Positions 33,695 to 47,048 of a stretch of DNA of 64,000 bases are shown piece by piece (positions within the stretch are counted from its first letter, which is position 1; each line of letters opens with the position of its first letter). A model generated the notes under the pieces. That model saw nothing but the letters and a program-made list of their open reading frames with translations, did not search any database and was not told where the DNA came from. The translations under genes were made by a program, and so were the position numbers. The stretch comes from Lactifluus volemus (taxonomy: Eukaryota > Basidiomycota > Agaricomycetes > Russulales > Russulaceae), in the NCBI GenBank assembly GCA_022376515.1, contig WTXI01000024.1:124001-188000 (forward strand), in the 5' to 3' direction.

Positions 33695-36600
33695 ACCGCA
33701 CTGAGGAGTGATAGAAAGGGGAAAGAGGGAGGACAAAGGTGGGGGAGAGAGAAAGGTGAACAGAGCCGACGAAAGATGTGCCAATATGCTCTGCTTTCCT
33801 AACTTGGTTTAATATTCTCACGCCCTACTGCCGCGGCTGGACCATCTCTTCATGCGCTGCGCCTACACCTTGTCTTCTTCACACCCCTTGTCATATCAAC
33901 CAAGACATCCGTCACGTGTTCCGATCTCTGATTTTGATCCGTACACAATTGTACAAGTGTCCACCATTGACTTTGTATTCTCCATCTCTTATCAACGTGT
34001 TTCCGTGGCACTAATGTGACCTTCTACACGATGGTCCCTCGCTCCTGCCTATCTCCATTCAATTTTCTGATCCAAGTACACCAAGAGGCGGTGCCCCAAT
34101 GATGACCCGTTTTTCCTGTTCCGATGTTCGGCACTTGTCCTCTCTACGCGAGATCAGGGATATCAGCGGGCGTAAGTTACTACGGCCTCAGGGAAAGCTT
34201 TAATAAGCCGTCGTGGGAGACGTCGTGCTATTTGACGCTCAATATTGTAGGCCAATATGTCGATGCATGAAGTGGAGTTGTTGACGCTCAAGGCTATGAC
34301 AGATCGGCTGGTGACAGTCCTGAAAGCATGAGGCACTCTTGTAGCCCTCCTCCTGCCCCGAAACACGATCCTCGTGTTAAGAAGTGAGGTGCACGCTCTA
34401 GAAACCGACCAGTTGTTTGGAATACCTCCAGTTGTGTTTACACATTATCCCTGGCTTTGAGTGGTGGAGCAATCATTCGGCTTTCATGATGCTAAATCGA
34501 ACAGGTGGCGCAGAACATACTGATCCCGGACCCCTGCCTTCAACTCTATGACGGAATTTGACCCTTGCAAGTATAGTTTGATCTTGGTGACTTGTGCCTT
34601 TATCACATAAACTTCACGATTGGCGCCTGTGTATCAAATTGGCCAACACTGCCTGTAATCAATAGTGATACGGTACTGAGGTGGTTTCCTACCATTTCAC
34701 CGACATTTCAAGTAAGCAACCACAGGACGTGTTCTTTTATCGAACGTGCGCGATACCTGTGGCCGACAGAAAGTGACATTCATTGATCATCACGCGTGAC
34801 GGATATGGCAAGCAATAGGAGAAACCATTCGATCGTCGAATCTCAGCTAACCCGCTGTGCAGCGGTACTGTGGGGCGACGAAACGCCTGTTGTAGTGGTA
34901 GAGTGGACACAGGACCAAGATAGGAGAAAGGAGATGGTTCTGATCGGCTCACACCGGAGGATTTCCTGCCTCACGATTCTTAGCAACCCTATCGCACCCC
35001 TACGCCCGTGGTACCACAAGACTTGCGTGTTATGCTCCGAGTCGGTGCGCAGTGGTTCACCTTATAGCCGACCGACCGGGGGTGTGCCACTAAGCTCATC
35101 CATGCCCTTCTCACGTGTCTGCGGAGGGTACGAACAACATCGTATTGGCGTAACAATCAAACAAGGACTTGGTAATAAACGCTGAAGGGAACAACGTTGA
35201 ATAACTGTTATTATCTTCGAAACGCGCTTCTTGTCATCCACACTGACAGTAAAGCAACCCGGTAACCCCTCCCCCTCCAACCTCGGAGCAAGCGCTCGCT
35301 GATCTGATCATGGTCGGTGGGGCCGGCCTACAAGTAAAACCAAGCATCGCCAAGGGACTAGGTTGCCAGGATATCCGAAAGGGTAACTCGGAGTGTGCTT
35401 CCATTACTGTAGTTTCCCACCCTTTTTTGCGAAAATCGGACAACTCGGAGGATACAACCTGAAAATCGTCGTGCTGTCAAGCCCCCGTCACGAAAATGGA
35501 TTGCTAACTTATGAACTGCAGGGTGCGAACAATGCTGTTAATAAATCCGAGTTCGTTCACGGAGCGTCAGCAGGTACCGGTGGCGGACGACAGGGTAAAG
35601 CCACACCATTCCATCTGTTTCGTTTCCGCTTCATTATTAGCGTCACGAGACGGAAAAACGCCGCTCTGGCGCAGACCTAAACGTTTTAGAGAAAATATCA
35701 AGCTACGCCGCCCCTGCACCCTCTCTTAGCCTACGTATCAGAAACAGATTCGTAAGAATATTCTGTTTTTTTTTTGATCAGAAAGCTATGCCGAACCCTT
35801 GAGAGCGCCTGTACCCTCGGCAAGGGATCTGATTCGAGCGCGCATCTCAGGGCTCCTCTCGGAGTCTCGGTCAGTCCCGATGTCGATTACCAAGGAATAA
35901 AAAAAAAGAACTTTCCACAGTGCTTACAGGGCTGGGACCTCCACGTATTAAGTCAGGCATCGGCGATGAGTACGTCGGACCTCCCTCTTTAGCTCGCGAT
36001 GTGATTCCTCACCTTCGCAGCAACCTGCACAGCCAGATTGCGTCGATCAGTGCGGTTGCGGTCACGTCGCGGGCCTCAGTCCTCTGATAAGGTCAAGCTC
36101 ATCCTAAATAATGACCCGTACCCGCACTTAAACGAGAAAAAAGATCCCCCTTGCTGATTCTGACAAAGAGGTGATGGCGTTGGTTCATTGATCATCTGGC
36201 GCTCGCTGACTGATAGGGACCTGACGCCAACGATGCGCGCGCTGCCCGATCGTGAATTCCTCATATGTCTCGCACCCTAGGCACAAACCTGTTTCTATGA
36301 TTTTGTATAGTATCGTTGTGTATGCTCCCCAGTCTTTGATTGGCGTGGCGTGGCGTTGCCGGTATATAAGTGTGTGTGCGTGTACAAAAGCGGCTAACGC
36401 CATGGTTATTCGTGGTGGCTTTCCGCAAAACTCCCGAACTGCTACAGTAAGCAAATATGGAACACGTGGACAGGAGCCAACGGGGGGTGTGCCATTGCTT
36501 CCGATAGATTTGAATTGGTTAGCCGAGTTCGCAATCCGTTCCCCTCTCTACGTCTCCCTCTCTACGTCTCCTGAATCAAGAATGGCAACGATTAGCATCC

Positions 36601-38149
36601 GAGGAAGGTCGTCCGAATCAGCCCGTGAACATGGGGTAGGGCACACAGCGGCGATGCGATGACCGCAACCTCGTCGGATATCAAGTTAGGAGGCCGCAGT
36701 CATCAGAAATGGGGAGGTGCCGCCGAGGCTCTATCAGCTATAAACTGCGCCGCACCTGATCGGAAGTGGGACATACGTACAGTAAGCAAGCAATCTGAGT
36801 CGGCTTTCACCAACCAATCGCGGGGACTCAAGACAAGACGATCGTGCAGAGTCAATCGTCCATCTGCTGCCTCGGAAGATGCTGACCAAACACCGGCAAA
36901 CTGAGAAGCTAGTAAGCACCAACCCTAAGGTCAAGATTACTACGCGTGTCAAATTTTGTGGGTCTTGGGTCGGTTAATCGAATCAGGCTGAATGTGCCAT
37001 GGCACCCGTGCATCACGTGCACAGTGCTGAAGTAGAACTCTATTCTTTCCGCCGCGAACAATTTTCTCAGATCAACAAATCTTTTCTAACACATTTAAAG
37101 AAAGTGATGGCTGTTTTGGATCTAATCTCGGGAGATGTGTGAAGAAGCACTGAACGGTGAGGTTAAGCCTTCGCTTCGCTACGGTCACGGCATCTTAGTC
37201 CTTTGTCTGAAGTCCTCCTTGGCTACTGATGTATGCGAAAAGTGTGTTATGTTGTGGAAATGCGCGTAACTTACGCGGTGCACTTTGTCCGACGCAGAGC
37301 GCTCAGATGCGCGGAGTGTCAGATACCGCAAGTGGCGGGCGGGACTTTTTATGGCCAGCCATGATCGGTCTACGCCCCGTCAAAAACAGCTAAAGTTATG
37401 CGCATAAATTTGATTTATGACCCTTCTCTCTCCCACGTAGCCTGTCAGGGGCTGTGGCGGTGGTGAGGGAGATGGTGACATGCGAGGAGAAAGTTGTGCA
37501 GGTCGGGTATTCGCATACCCGAAACAACTGAGGCTTGCAACCAAGTCCTCAGAAGGCCGTAGGTCTCTATTGGACTGATGCTATGCCCACGGGAAACAAG
37601 ACTATTCCGCGGTTACTTGACACCGCTCCGAATTTTGGATGGTGGCGTTCGGTTCTGGCCCCCCAACGTAAGTGGACCCAAGTAGACGCAGAGAGTTGTG
37701 ACACAGTATGGGAAGTTTCAAATAAGTGCCAGTGTAGGTGTATCCTCCGATGGATGCGGGATGCCAGAAGTTATTTCCTTGCGGAGGTTGGGGGGTAAAC
37801 TGGTCGAGTAAGCCGGGCGGAGTTGCTTATTGACAAGAATAATAAGCTGACAGGCAAACATAACGCTGAGAAGTCGAGGATAGAAGCACTGTGATGGGAT
37901 TAAAGGACGAAGGGGATGCCGTTAACGAACGGGGGATGACCGTTACCCTTTGAGAGGCCCGAGAGATCCCATCTGGTGATCGTGGGCGTGTGACGGATAT
38001 GCTCAGTAATCTTTTCTCGCTCGGGCCATCGAGTATGGTAATTACCAGATTCTACACTGACCCTTCTCTCTTGTATTATAAACATACTCCTCCTCCAAAT
38101 TATTACTCTTTTTCTCCTTTCTCACTCAGCATATCTTTCCCTTTTCACT
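33695..38149. other. Long gene-poor interval
   Basis: About 4.4 kb without a supportable gene. Short ORFs on both strands lack recognisable domains. The motif GGGGGTGTGCCA occurs twice (about 35088 and 36484) in otherwise different sequence. This may hold degraded transposon sequence, but I see no terminal repeats or transposase. Confidence 0.45.
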
Positions 38150-41100
38150 TATTCCCCCCAACCCCACCTTTCCCTCTTAAACTTTGACCTTTCCCCCAAC
38201 ACACTCCCCTTTCCCCTCACATCTACTCTCATCCACCACCACTGGTTCTCCCTACTATGTCATCCAAGCGTCTAGTCAAGTTGATTGTCATCTCAGACTT
38301 TGTGAGTCAGCTCAGCTTAAACCAACGCGCATTCCCCATCTCGTGTCTTACATGTCCCCGCTATCCCGCTGTCTCGCTCACACCTCATCTCTCTCTCACC
38401 CTCCCATAGGCATGCCCCTGGTGTTTCGTCGGACACCGCGAGCTTCAGACTGCTATTTCACAATGTGCCAACCTTCCAATATCCTTCGAAGTCGAATTTC
38501 GACCTTTCATACTCCATCCGACCCTTCCCTTTGAGGTTCTTGACAAAAATGACTTCGTTTCAAAGAAGATTGGTCGAGAACGATGGGAGGATTGCAAACG
38601 TATGGCAATGGAGCGTGGTGAATCCGTGGGCATCAATTTGTAAGTCGTCAAAAGTCATACTCTATTCCCTCCTCCATTGGTCCGCGTGGGTGTCCCGTGG
38701 CACCATTTACCCGTGATTTCGTTTCTGCGATCGGCGCCGGCAATCTCTTTGCTGTCACACTCCCTTACGCTGGCCCGACACGAAGGATTCGGTCGTCCCG
38801 AGCTACAGTCTTCCGAAGTTACTTCTCTATTTCGGGCCTCGATTTTCGTTCCTCCGGTTCCTGCTTATCTTTCTTTCTTTGTCAGTTCCTTCGGGGGTCC
38901 TGTCAGCTTGACTCTCTCCGCGCACCGGCTCATCGCCAAAGCATACGAAATCGGAGGACCTGCAGCCCAAGCTGCCGTAATTACACCAATCTTCCGTGCA
39001 TACCATGAAGATGAACTTGACATCAGTGACCCTGAGGTCCTTGCGGATGCCGCTGAGCAGGCAGACATAATGTCGAGGGAAGAGGTAAGTCAGTCTCGTG
39101 TGAGATGTCAGCGGCTCCCGGATTTTACCGGGGAGACTGCCTTTCAAATCTGATCTCGGAGGATCATGGTCGCTGAGTCGAATATTGATCTTCTCATCTC
39201 AGGCTCTGAGCTTCTTGAAGTCCGACGACTGCCTGGAGAAGGTGAACAACCAAGTAGCGGAAGCGCGTGCAAAAGGTGTGACCGGTGTACCGTTCACAAT
39301 CATCGATGGCAAGTGGGCAGTCAGTGGCGGGCAGTCAGCACCTGTGTTCGTGAAGGTGCGTTTCGTGACAGCCGATTATTCGCTTATGGTCATGACTGAC
39401 AAATGCTAAAGATATTCAGCAAGCTGGCAGAAACACCTGCCGTGCCACCATCGCAGTCCAGTACACCAGTTCCCGCTGCAGCTGTTGCAGTGGCATGATG
39501 GTGTCGTTCCGTCGCTGGCCATGGACTTCCTTCTCTCCTCACTCGTCGCATCCACCTCGGAGTCAACGATATCCGCATCCGCACTTAGCTGTTTCATGTG
39601 ATCGGCATCCTATTCCGCCCTCGCTTTTTTTGTCAAGTCATTATCAGTCTTTTCTGTGTTGTTTTTCCCTATTTAATTTCGATGTGCCCAAGTTGAGGCA
39701 CGTCACTTGATGTGTATTTAGGAGAGGAGTTGTGGACTCACAAATGGCATATTTGTTCGGAACCGCGGGTTGTGGCGTGATACTGCGTGGGAACGCTTAT
39801 TCATGGCGTTTGGCGCTTACTAAAGTGTAGTGATCATGAGGTCATCATTTGTAGCCAACTCCGACCGGAGCATACAGTATCAGCCTCATTCATACGGCCA
39901 TGGTCTCCATCCTCTAACCCTCGGTACTTAAAAGAACCGGGAGGAGGTGACATCTATAATCGGTATGTGGACGGAAAGGCGGGAATACTGGTCCAGGACT
40001 GGAGATGGGACTTAGCAACCGGATGTTTCTGATACTGTAGATGTTAGATTTGACTTGGATCTGCGGTTATACACTTGTTTCTCCGCGGTGGTGGAGTGGG
40101 GGGCTCCCCCAAAAAGAAACGAAAGCACCCAAAAGAAGTGATTCACGTGGCCAGTCGTTGGAGTGTGAAAAAAAAAGACAGACGTCAACTCTTTATTGAG
40201 AGGGTGACACGCCGGAGGCCATTTTGCGGACGTCTGACTATTTCTTCCGCGAAATTTGAAGGAACGGTTATTTGACGTGAAATGGAGTTTGGGGTTTGAG
40301 TAATACAGTTGGGTGGTTCCGTTCCGGGTCCGACTCGGAGAAGGACGTCCCTGTCCGACAGCAATCATAACTTCCTTCAGACGTCTGAATCCACGATTTA
40401 CATTCTATACCTGTTTCGACCCAGTACCTTCAATTCCGTTTACAATTGCATCCCCTCTCGGGCCACGCCATCTTTGACGGCGCTCCGACTCGGAAGGGAA
40501 TGTGCCGCTGAGAAGACAGGGAAAAATTATTGCCACATGCCAGTTCCGACTCGGAAGGGTGACAGATCATGAGATACAGCTCAAGCTACTGTAAATGGTG
40601 GAACATCCTCCTTGCGCTTTCTACTAGTGGTGGTACTCTGCGGGAATAAGGATGTGTCACATCATGTTCTCCAGTAGGGCGATATCCACTGGCGCTCGCA
40701 TTAATCAACCTTCCACGGGCGCTTGTAACATCTCAGTTTTCCTTCACACGACCTACGCAGCATGGCCGACCACGCGCAATACCTACGATACGACGATAGC
40801 GGAGTGTGTGAACACAAAAAGAAACGTTCGTTATTATTTTTCGCACCGCGCCGGCGCTGCAATGATCAGTAAACTGAGGCTACAGATCGTGCACAAGTGA
40901 CGATGAATTGCATTTCTTCGGGTTCGTCCGTAAACCAGGCACGACGTTGTGCGTAAAGCCCAGAGCAGCGGTACCGCCGGGTGGTTGCTTGAAGGCGCTG
41001 CAGGAACGTAAGAGGGTGTGAAAACGTACGGTACGTTTCCCCAGAGTCGCATAGAATTCGATTTCTGTTGATGTAGCTTACATTGTCGAATCATCAAGTA

Positions 41101-41430
41101 CGTGGGGTTCAAAATGACACAAAAATGTGTCCGCATACCGCAAATTGTACGTCATAGTGTAAACCCTCGGTGAATGTTAGTTGAATGTTCCATATATAGT
41201 TTTGTTTGAATTGCGTTCCTCATGCGAAATGGTCCCATGGCATCACCTACCCAGCCATGTTCAAATCGAGATTTGTATACCCTCGCTTCATCGTTGTAGG
41301 CCAGGGTACGGGTAGGTCCTCGGGAGTTGGCCCCACAAAACTGCGTTTGTCAGCGGATATCTGAATGTGGCATAGCTGTTGCCACTGCTGCATGGAACAG
41401 ACGTAAATACAGAGAACTACCTGAGCAAGA
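38150..41430. repeat. Direct duplication unit A (DsbA-like gene with flanks)
   Basis: The pyrimidine-rich promoter, the gene and about 1.9 kb of 3' flank recur at 43495-46545. Shared 3' strings include CAGCGGTACCGCCGGGTGG (A) and CAGTGGTACCGCCGGGTGG (B), and GTGGCATAGCTGTTG. The intervening 2 kb (41.4-43.5 kb) is single-copy. Confidence 0.85.
38257..39498 (+). CDS. DsbA/FrnE-like thioredoxin-fold oxidoreductase (copy A)
   Basis: Exons 38257..38301, 38410..38639, 38886..39084, 39203..39355 and 39412..39498 give 237 residues in frame. The active site ACPWCFVGH (CXXC) is followed by an alpha-helical insert (HRLIAKAYEIGGPAAQAAVI; DISDPEVLADAAEQA) and the cis-Pro motif KGVTGVPFTIIDGKWAVSG, as in FrnE/2-hydroxychromene-2-carboxylate isomerase-type DsbA proteins. 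The C-terminus is Pro/Ala-rich. No signal peptide, so probably cytosolic. The family catalyses thiol-disulfide or GSH-dependent reactions; the specific substrate is unknown. Intact, and closely similar to copy B. Confidence 0.9.
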
Positions 41431-41895
41431 CATGAGGAACTCCACATACCAGTGGTAAGAGGGATTCTGACCAGGTACAAGAATTGGGTGCTGGAGGTTC
41501 AGCCGCTGACCACTAGGCAGCGGAGGTGAATAAATACCTTGTGTCCCACTCATTGAAAAACATCACCGAAGACTTCATGTGACATGACGAAGCCTTCGCG
41601 TTATTTCTCAATGAGTGACCATCAAGTCTCAAGACAATCTGAGAGGCATGGCCTGGCATTATGCATGCAGTGGGCAGTTCTATGTCAGCATCAAGGGTGA
41701 TGAGCATCTTTAACTACCAGTGACTGCGTTTTAATGTAGCAAAAGGGTGCCACAGATGTTTTAGGTTTGTCACGGTGACGTTGAAGGCGCGTGATCAAGC
41801 AAGCGAGGCTTGTACTGTATGATACCCTGTCGCCATGATCATCCGTATTTGGTTTCGAGTCATAGCTGTGTGCTTCACTCATTCTTTCTCCTCCG
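39499..41895. other. Non-coding flank of duplication unit A
   Basis: No gene recognised. Sequence to about 41430 is duplicated after copy B. The phrase CCGACTCGGAAGGG repeats near 40489 and 40547. Confidence 0.45.
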
Positions 41896-43230
41896 ATGGA
41901 CTACGACATTTTCCGCGAAGAGCTTGCTTTGAAGTACCCCGCCCATGGCCATGCCCTATGGGATCCAAGCCGAGAGGGACTTTACTCCGCAGTACAAGTG
42001 GGAGATGTTGGTTTCATTCGCCGAGGCAAATTTATCCGTCTATTCAACGTCCTACTCCCTCGAGACCATCCATCCCATGAAACTTTGGTGTTCCGGAGTA
42101 CCATGAGCCGTTGAAACTCAAGATGTCAAAACATAGTATTCATCGAGGGAATCTCAGTCCCCAGAACTTCTGCTCTAAGGGAGTCATGTCTCTGTCTGAC
42201 CAAGATAGAATATCCGCTACAGAGTGAGCCAAGTCCTACCCTTGTATATACGCTCTTTTTGTTACCGTGACATCTTACTAGCTCAGAACTTGCACAAGCA
42301 ACATTTTCATGTTCCAAGAAGCAAGGCGCATCTATCCCTTCCTGTGCCAGCACAGCGTGAGGAAATATTCACTCAGGGAGATTTCGCTAAATGCATAATC
42401 AATCATATCGATGTCTGGTTTGCATTCGCTCGGGAGCTTGGTTTGGGAGTAACGCGCATGGAGGATATCATCCTTGTCACTGGACGTGATCTTGCAAGAT
42501 CCTGGATCAATGCTGTGTTCTCCGAAATGAAGGAGGAGAACAGGTGTCGTTTGGTGTTCAAGTCGCTGGTAATTCCAATGTACGATGGCAGATTTCGCTT
42601 CAAGATATTCGAGGAGTGGCGGTCAATTGTGGCCCGAGTGGACAGGTACACTTCGTAGTGATCGTGAAACAGCAACTGGATTAATATGCTTACATCAGAA
42701 TCTGCCAGAGGATCAGTGCTTATTTGTCAGGGGTTTCCGTGTCACCCGATTTCTTGGGATATTGCCACCAAGACTTCGAGGAGCGGCAGAGCCAGTTTGG
42801 CCTCCAGATCGAGATGACGATGCTAAATTTGACAAGCAACTCATAAGTATCCCACCCGAAACCAACGTGAGACAGTCAATTTAACTTCTCTAACATTTCT
42901 TTGACACGTCAAAGTATCAGGATCCCCTCCACACACTCCTAGATTATCTCGCCAAGGTGAGTACCTGCCGGTGGGACTCCACTGTGTTTCCATTATGAGT
43001 GCAAGTCCAATTTCGACAAATGTCGTACAGCATGCACCTGCCGACTGTGACATGGCCCTTGTTCATGATGACGACCTCAAACACATTGACATTCTTGTGT
43101 GTTTATCTATCAGTTGGTTGAGATGTCCGCCTCACTCTTTCAGGCACTGGATAATCTCCAGCCAGATGCCGTAATGGGAAACCTGGAGAATTCCAGGCCA
43201 AAGATATGGTCGGTTGAGTGTGGTATGTAC
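41896..43230 (+). pseudogene. Agaricomycete family of unknown function, probably frame-broken
   Basis: Pieces in order are VQVGDVGFIRRGKFIRLFN, then GVPEYHEPLKLK, RGNLSPQNFCSKGV, GASLSLPVPAQREEIFTQGD, IINHIDVWFAFARELGLG, MEDIILVTGRDLARSW, NLPEDQCLFVRGFRVTR, KYQDPLHTLLDYLAK, DCDMALVHDDDLKHID, and ALDNLQPDAVMG. This order matches a protein family expanded in Agaricomycetes that has no assigned function. Introns are visible (for example GTGAGCC...TTACTAG at 42225-42281). A one-nucleotide frame break near 42083 separates the first exon from GVPEYHEP; I cannot tell a mutation from an assembly indel. The Leu/Asp-rich C-terminus is near 43230. Confidence 0.6.
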
Positions 43231-43494
43231 TCGAACCCCTACAATTCCATGAGCTGCCATGGTAAACGCATTTACACGCAGAACGTTTTCCGGCCAGCGA
43301 GGGCAGACCAGAAGTTGAGATACCAGTTGCTAGGGTGGCGGCATTGTCTCGCTATATATTCCGAGCACCATCTGGCTCAGCTGATTCCCTAAGCGATATT
43401 GATGTGTCAGGAGGCTTCCTAAGTCCTAGCAGAACTGGATTTCCAGCGGCCTCAGTAGGAGCATTTCCTTTTGTTCCTGTTCTCTGTTCTGATT

Positions 43495-46400
43495 CAGCAT
43501 GTCTTTTCCCCCGCCAACCCCCACCTTTCTTTTTAATTTGACCTTCCCCCTGACATCCTCCCCTTTCCCCTCAGATCTACTCTTATCCACCTCTACCACT
43601 GGTCCCCCCTACTATGGACAAGCGTTTAGTCAAGCTGATTGTCATCTCAGACTTTGTGAGCCACTATAACGCGCATTCCCAACTCTGCATCTCACATGTC
43701 CCCGCTAAATCTCGCTATCCCGCTGACATCTCATCCGCCTCCCATAGGCATGCCCGTGGTGTTTCGTCGGGCACCGCGAGCTTCAGACTGCTATTTCACA
43801 ATGTGCCAACCTTCCAGTATCTTTCGAAATTGAATATCGACCGTTCATACTCCATCCGAGCCTTCCATCTGAGGTTCTTGACAAAAATGACTTCGTTCCA
43901 AAGAAGATTGGTCGAGAGCGATGGGAGGATGGCAAGCGTATGGCAACGGAGCGTGGTGAATCCGTGGGCATCAATTTGTAAGTCGTCAAAGTCATACTCT
44001 GTCCCCCCCTCGTCCATTGGTCAGCGCGGTGTCCTGTGGCATCATGTACCCGTGATTTCGTTTCTGCGATCGGCGGCGGCAATCTCTTTGCTGCGCGTCA
44101 CGCTCCCTCATGATGGCCCGAAACGAAGGGGTCTTACCAAGCTACAGCCTTCCGTCTATTTCGGGCCTGGGTTTTCATTTATCCGGTTCCCGCTTATCTC
44201 TCTTTCTCAGTTCCTTCGGGGGTCCTGTCAGCTTGACTATCTCCGCACACCGGCTCGTCGCCAAAGCATACGAGATTGGAGGACCTGCAGCCCAAGCTGC
44301 CGTGATTACACCGATCTTCCGCGCATACCATGAAAATGAACTTGACATCAGTGACCCTGAGGTCCTTGCAGACGCTGCACAGCAGGCGGACATAATGTCA
44401 TCGAGGGAAGAGGTGAGCGTGTCTCGTGTGAGATGTCAGCGGCTCCCGCTTGGGTGTCTCCATTTTTTACATTGGGAGACTGCGTTTCAATCTGATCTCG
44501 GAGGATCATGGTCGCTGAATTGAATATTGATCTTCTCAGGCTCTGAGCTTCTTGAAATCCGACGAGTGCCTGGAGAAGGTGAACAGACAAGTAGCGGAAG
44601 CGCGTGAAAAAGGCGTGACCGGTGTACCGTTCACAATCATTGATGGCAAGTGGGCGGTCAGTGGCGCGCAGTCAGCACCTGTGTTCGTGAAGGTGCGGAA
44701 TCGTGACAGCCGATTTTTCGCTTATGGTTGAGACCGACTATGTATCACAAATATTACAGATATTCAGCAAGCTAGCAGAAACACTTGCTGTGCCACCATC
44801 GCAATCCAGTACAGTTGTCCCCGTTAACTTTGTTGCGGTGGCATGATGGTGTCGTTCCGTCGTTCGCCATGCACTTCTTTCCACTCGGCATCCGTTTATT
44901 TGGGAGAGGTGTTGGGAACTCACAATAGCATGTCTGTTCTACGATTATTCATGGCGCTTACTATCATAAAGTGTAGATCATTTGTAGACAACTCCGAGCC
45001 GGAGTATGTTCATTGTTCATACGGTTAGTAGCTCCTCGCTATCGATGATGGCAGTGGTACGGTGATAGTAACGTTTGTCTCCCTCTATTTCTTGGTTACT
45101 GTCCTCATCCTCTGCGGTTGAGTGGTGTCTCGTCAAGCGGTGGTTGACGCAATCTGTACTTACGGTTCGGTTCTAAACGATGGTGTATCCATAACCGGTA
45201 TGCTGTTTCTCCGCGGTGGTGCCAGTGGAGTGGCTCCCAAAACGAATTGTACCTAAATGTGATCCATGTGTCGATTTTGGGGTCCGTCCGTGAAGCATGG
45301 GTGAAGACATTTATGAATGGGTCGTTGTGAAGAGAGAGCTGGACAAAAGCCATTAAAACACCACAGCATTGCGGCGACTCGGATTGTTTACATCCGGGTT
45401 AAATATTCTTCCGCAGTTCTTGGGGAGACTGGCCGAAAGATTATTTGACATCGCATTCATGATGGAGTTGAATACAGTTAGTTTAATTCCTCCGAGGGGG
45501 ACCGTGACGTCCTACTTGCTGATGCTCCACCAATGCCGACCGTAATCATACCTTCCTTCAGACTGCCCGCGCTCGACCTTCTATACCCGTTTCAGGCTTC
45601 TCGTCATTCCCTGTACATGGACGTTCATGCACTACGCTCCCAAGGACCTCGTACATTCAAGTTACCCTTGCATGTCGCCCTTCGAGTTCACTGTCACGAG
45701 CTCTATGTCTCCCTGGCCGTTTATAATTGTCGCATCCACGCCATCTTTGACGGGCGCAGAGGGCGCGTGCTGCTGAGAAGGCAGGGAAAAACTTCACTGT
45801 CACATCCGTTCAGGTTCCTGGTGACAGATCACGAGATGGCCGCTCACTGCAAGCTAAGGGTTCAAGGTGACATTCTGCTTGCGCTGTGGATGGCGGCGAG
45901 TCCGAACAAAAATGAAGCGTTCTTTTTTTTTTCACACCACGCAGTAACTGAGATCACGAACAAATTGTCGCACTCTTCCAGCCCGTCCGTAAATGATGTA
46001 TGATATAGTATGTATAGCCCAGAGCAGTGGTACCGCCGGGTGGTTCCTTGAAGGCACCGTCAGGGACGTATGAGGGTGTGAAAACATACAGTAATTTCCT
46101 CAGCAACCGAAATCGTCGCTTTCAAGGATAGTTCATAGTTTTGATAGCAGAGGAGCGTTGGTGAGTGATTGACTGATCAATTTCCGTTGGCGAATAGCTC
46201 TTCAGTCATCAAGTAAGTTACATCAAGGGTCTCGATGACTCATGACCTCAAGAATGTGTCCGCGTGTCGCAAATTATACGTCATTAAGTGGGATCCGTGG
46301 TGAATGCCCGGTGGTTCTGAACTGCGTTCCTCATGCGCAATAGTCCTAAATGGCATCGCCTACCCAACCATGCTGCAAATTGAGTATATCCCCGCTTCGT

Positions 46401-46545
46401 CGTTGTAGGGTAGGGTTCTGGGAGTGGCCCCACGAAGCCACTACGTCTGATCTGACTAATGCTCAGTGGGCATCTCAACGTGGCATAGCTGTTGCTGCTG
46501 CTACATAGAAGAGACGTAACGACAGAGGGCTACCTCAAGACAGAA
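43495..46545. repeat. Direct duplication unit B (DsbA-like gene with flanks)
   Basis: This is the second copy of unit A, in the same orientation. Coding exons are highly similar and the flanks more diverged, with many small indels. It ends near 46545. Confidence 0.85.
43614..44846 (+). CDS. DsbA/FrnE-like thioredoxin-fold oxidoreductase (copy B)
   Basis: Exons 43614..43655, 43748..43977, 44211..44412, 44540..44692 and 44760..44846 give 237 residues. The CPWC active site, cis-Pro VPFTII and all splice sites are preserved. Differences from copy A include MDKRL for MSSKRL at the start, one extra Ser before REE, KSDECLEK for KSDDCLEK, and a diverged last exon (VVPVNFVAVA). Both copies have open frames and consensus splice sites, which suggests that both are under selection. 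Function as for copy A. Confidence 0.9.
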
Positions 46546-47048
46546 TTCTCGATAGCGTCGAAGAATAAGGGATGTTCAATCGTCAGTTCCGAGGCTTTGT
46601 GATACCTGTCCTGTTGGAGAGGCGTCATTTGACTAAAACAATGTGCCAATGAGAACCAAGCTGGAGAAAGTACAGGAGTGAGAGGGAAGAGTCAACTCTG
46701 TACTGGGCTTGAGACCTCGTTCGCGGCTTGCTTCCGCGTTCTTAGAATGCAACCCAACGTGCGTCTATAGTGGCAGTGCAGGCATCTTTCAGGGCAACAG
46801 ATGACAGAGTCCCGAGTCCTGGAAGAAGCGGCGTATGTTGTGTATAATTATAGTTGTGTTGTCACGACAAGCGATGTTCGCAAGATAGTTCATCGCCCTC
46901 AATGGTACCCTAACCATCTGCTAGGAAGGCTGTGGATTAGATGTGAAAAGAATTGCGTACGGCTGTGCAGAGTGCTGCGTATTTTGTATTGTCTTGCCCT
47001 GCCACATTGGGTTGGAGATACTCCTCTGTCCAACACTGTAAACTCGCG
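44847..47048. other. Non-coding flank of duplication unit B and promoter region of the C2 gene
   Basis: A 156-codon + strand ORF (45533-46003) lies in sequence duplicated from unit A, where the frame is not conserved, so it is probably not a gene. Nothing else is recognised. Confidence 0.45.

Noticed and set aside
34980..36500. A possible LTR pair suggested by two GGGGGTGTGCCA strings
   Set aside because: Similarity does not extend beyond about 12-15 nt, and no TG...CA ends or target duplication are visible.
45533..46003. A 156-codon + strand ORF in duplication unit B
   Set aside because: The matching flank of unit A does not keep the frame and no domain is recognisable, so it is most likely a chance ORF.
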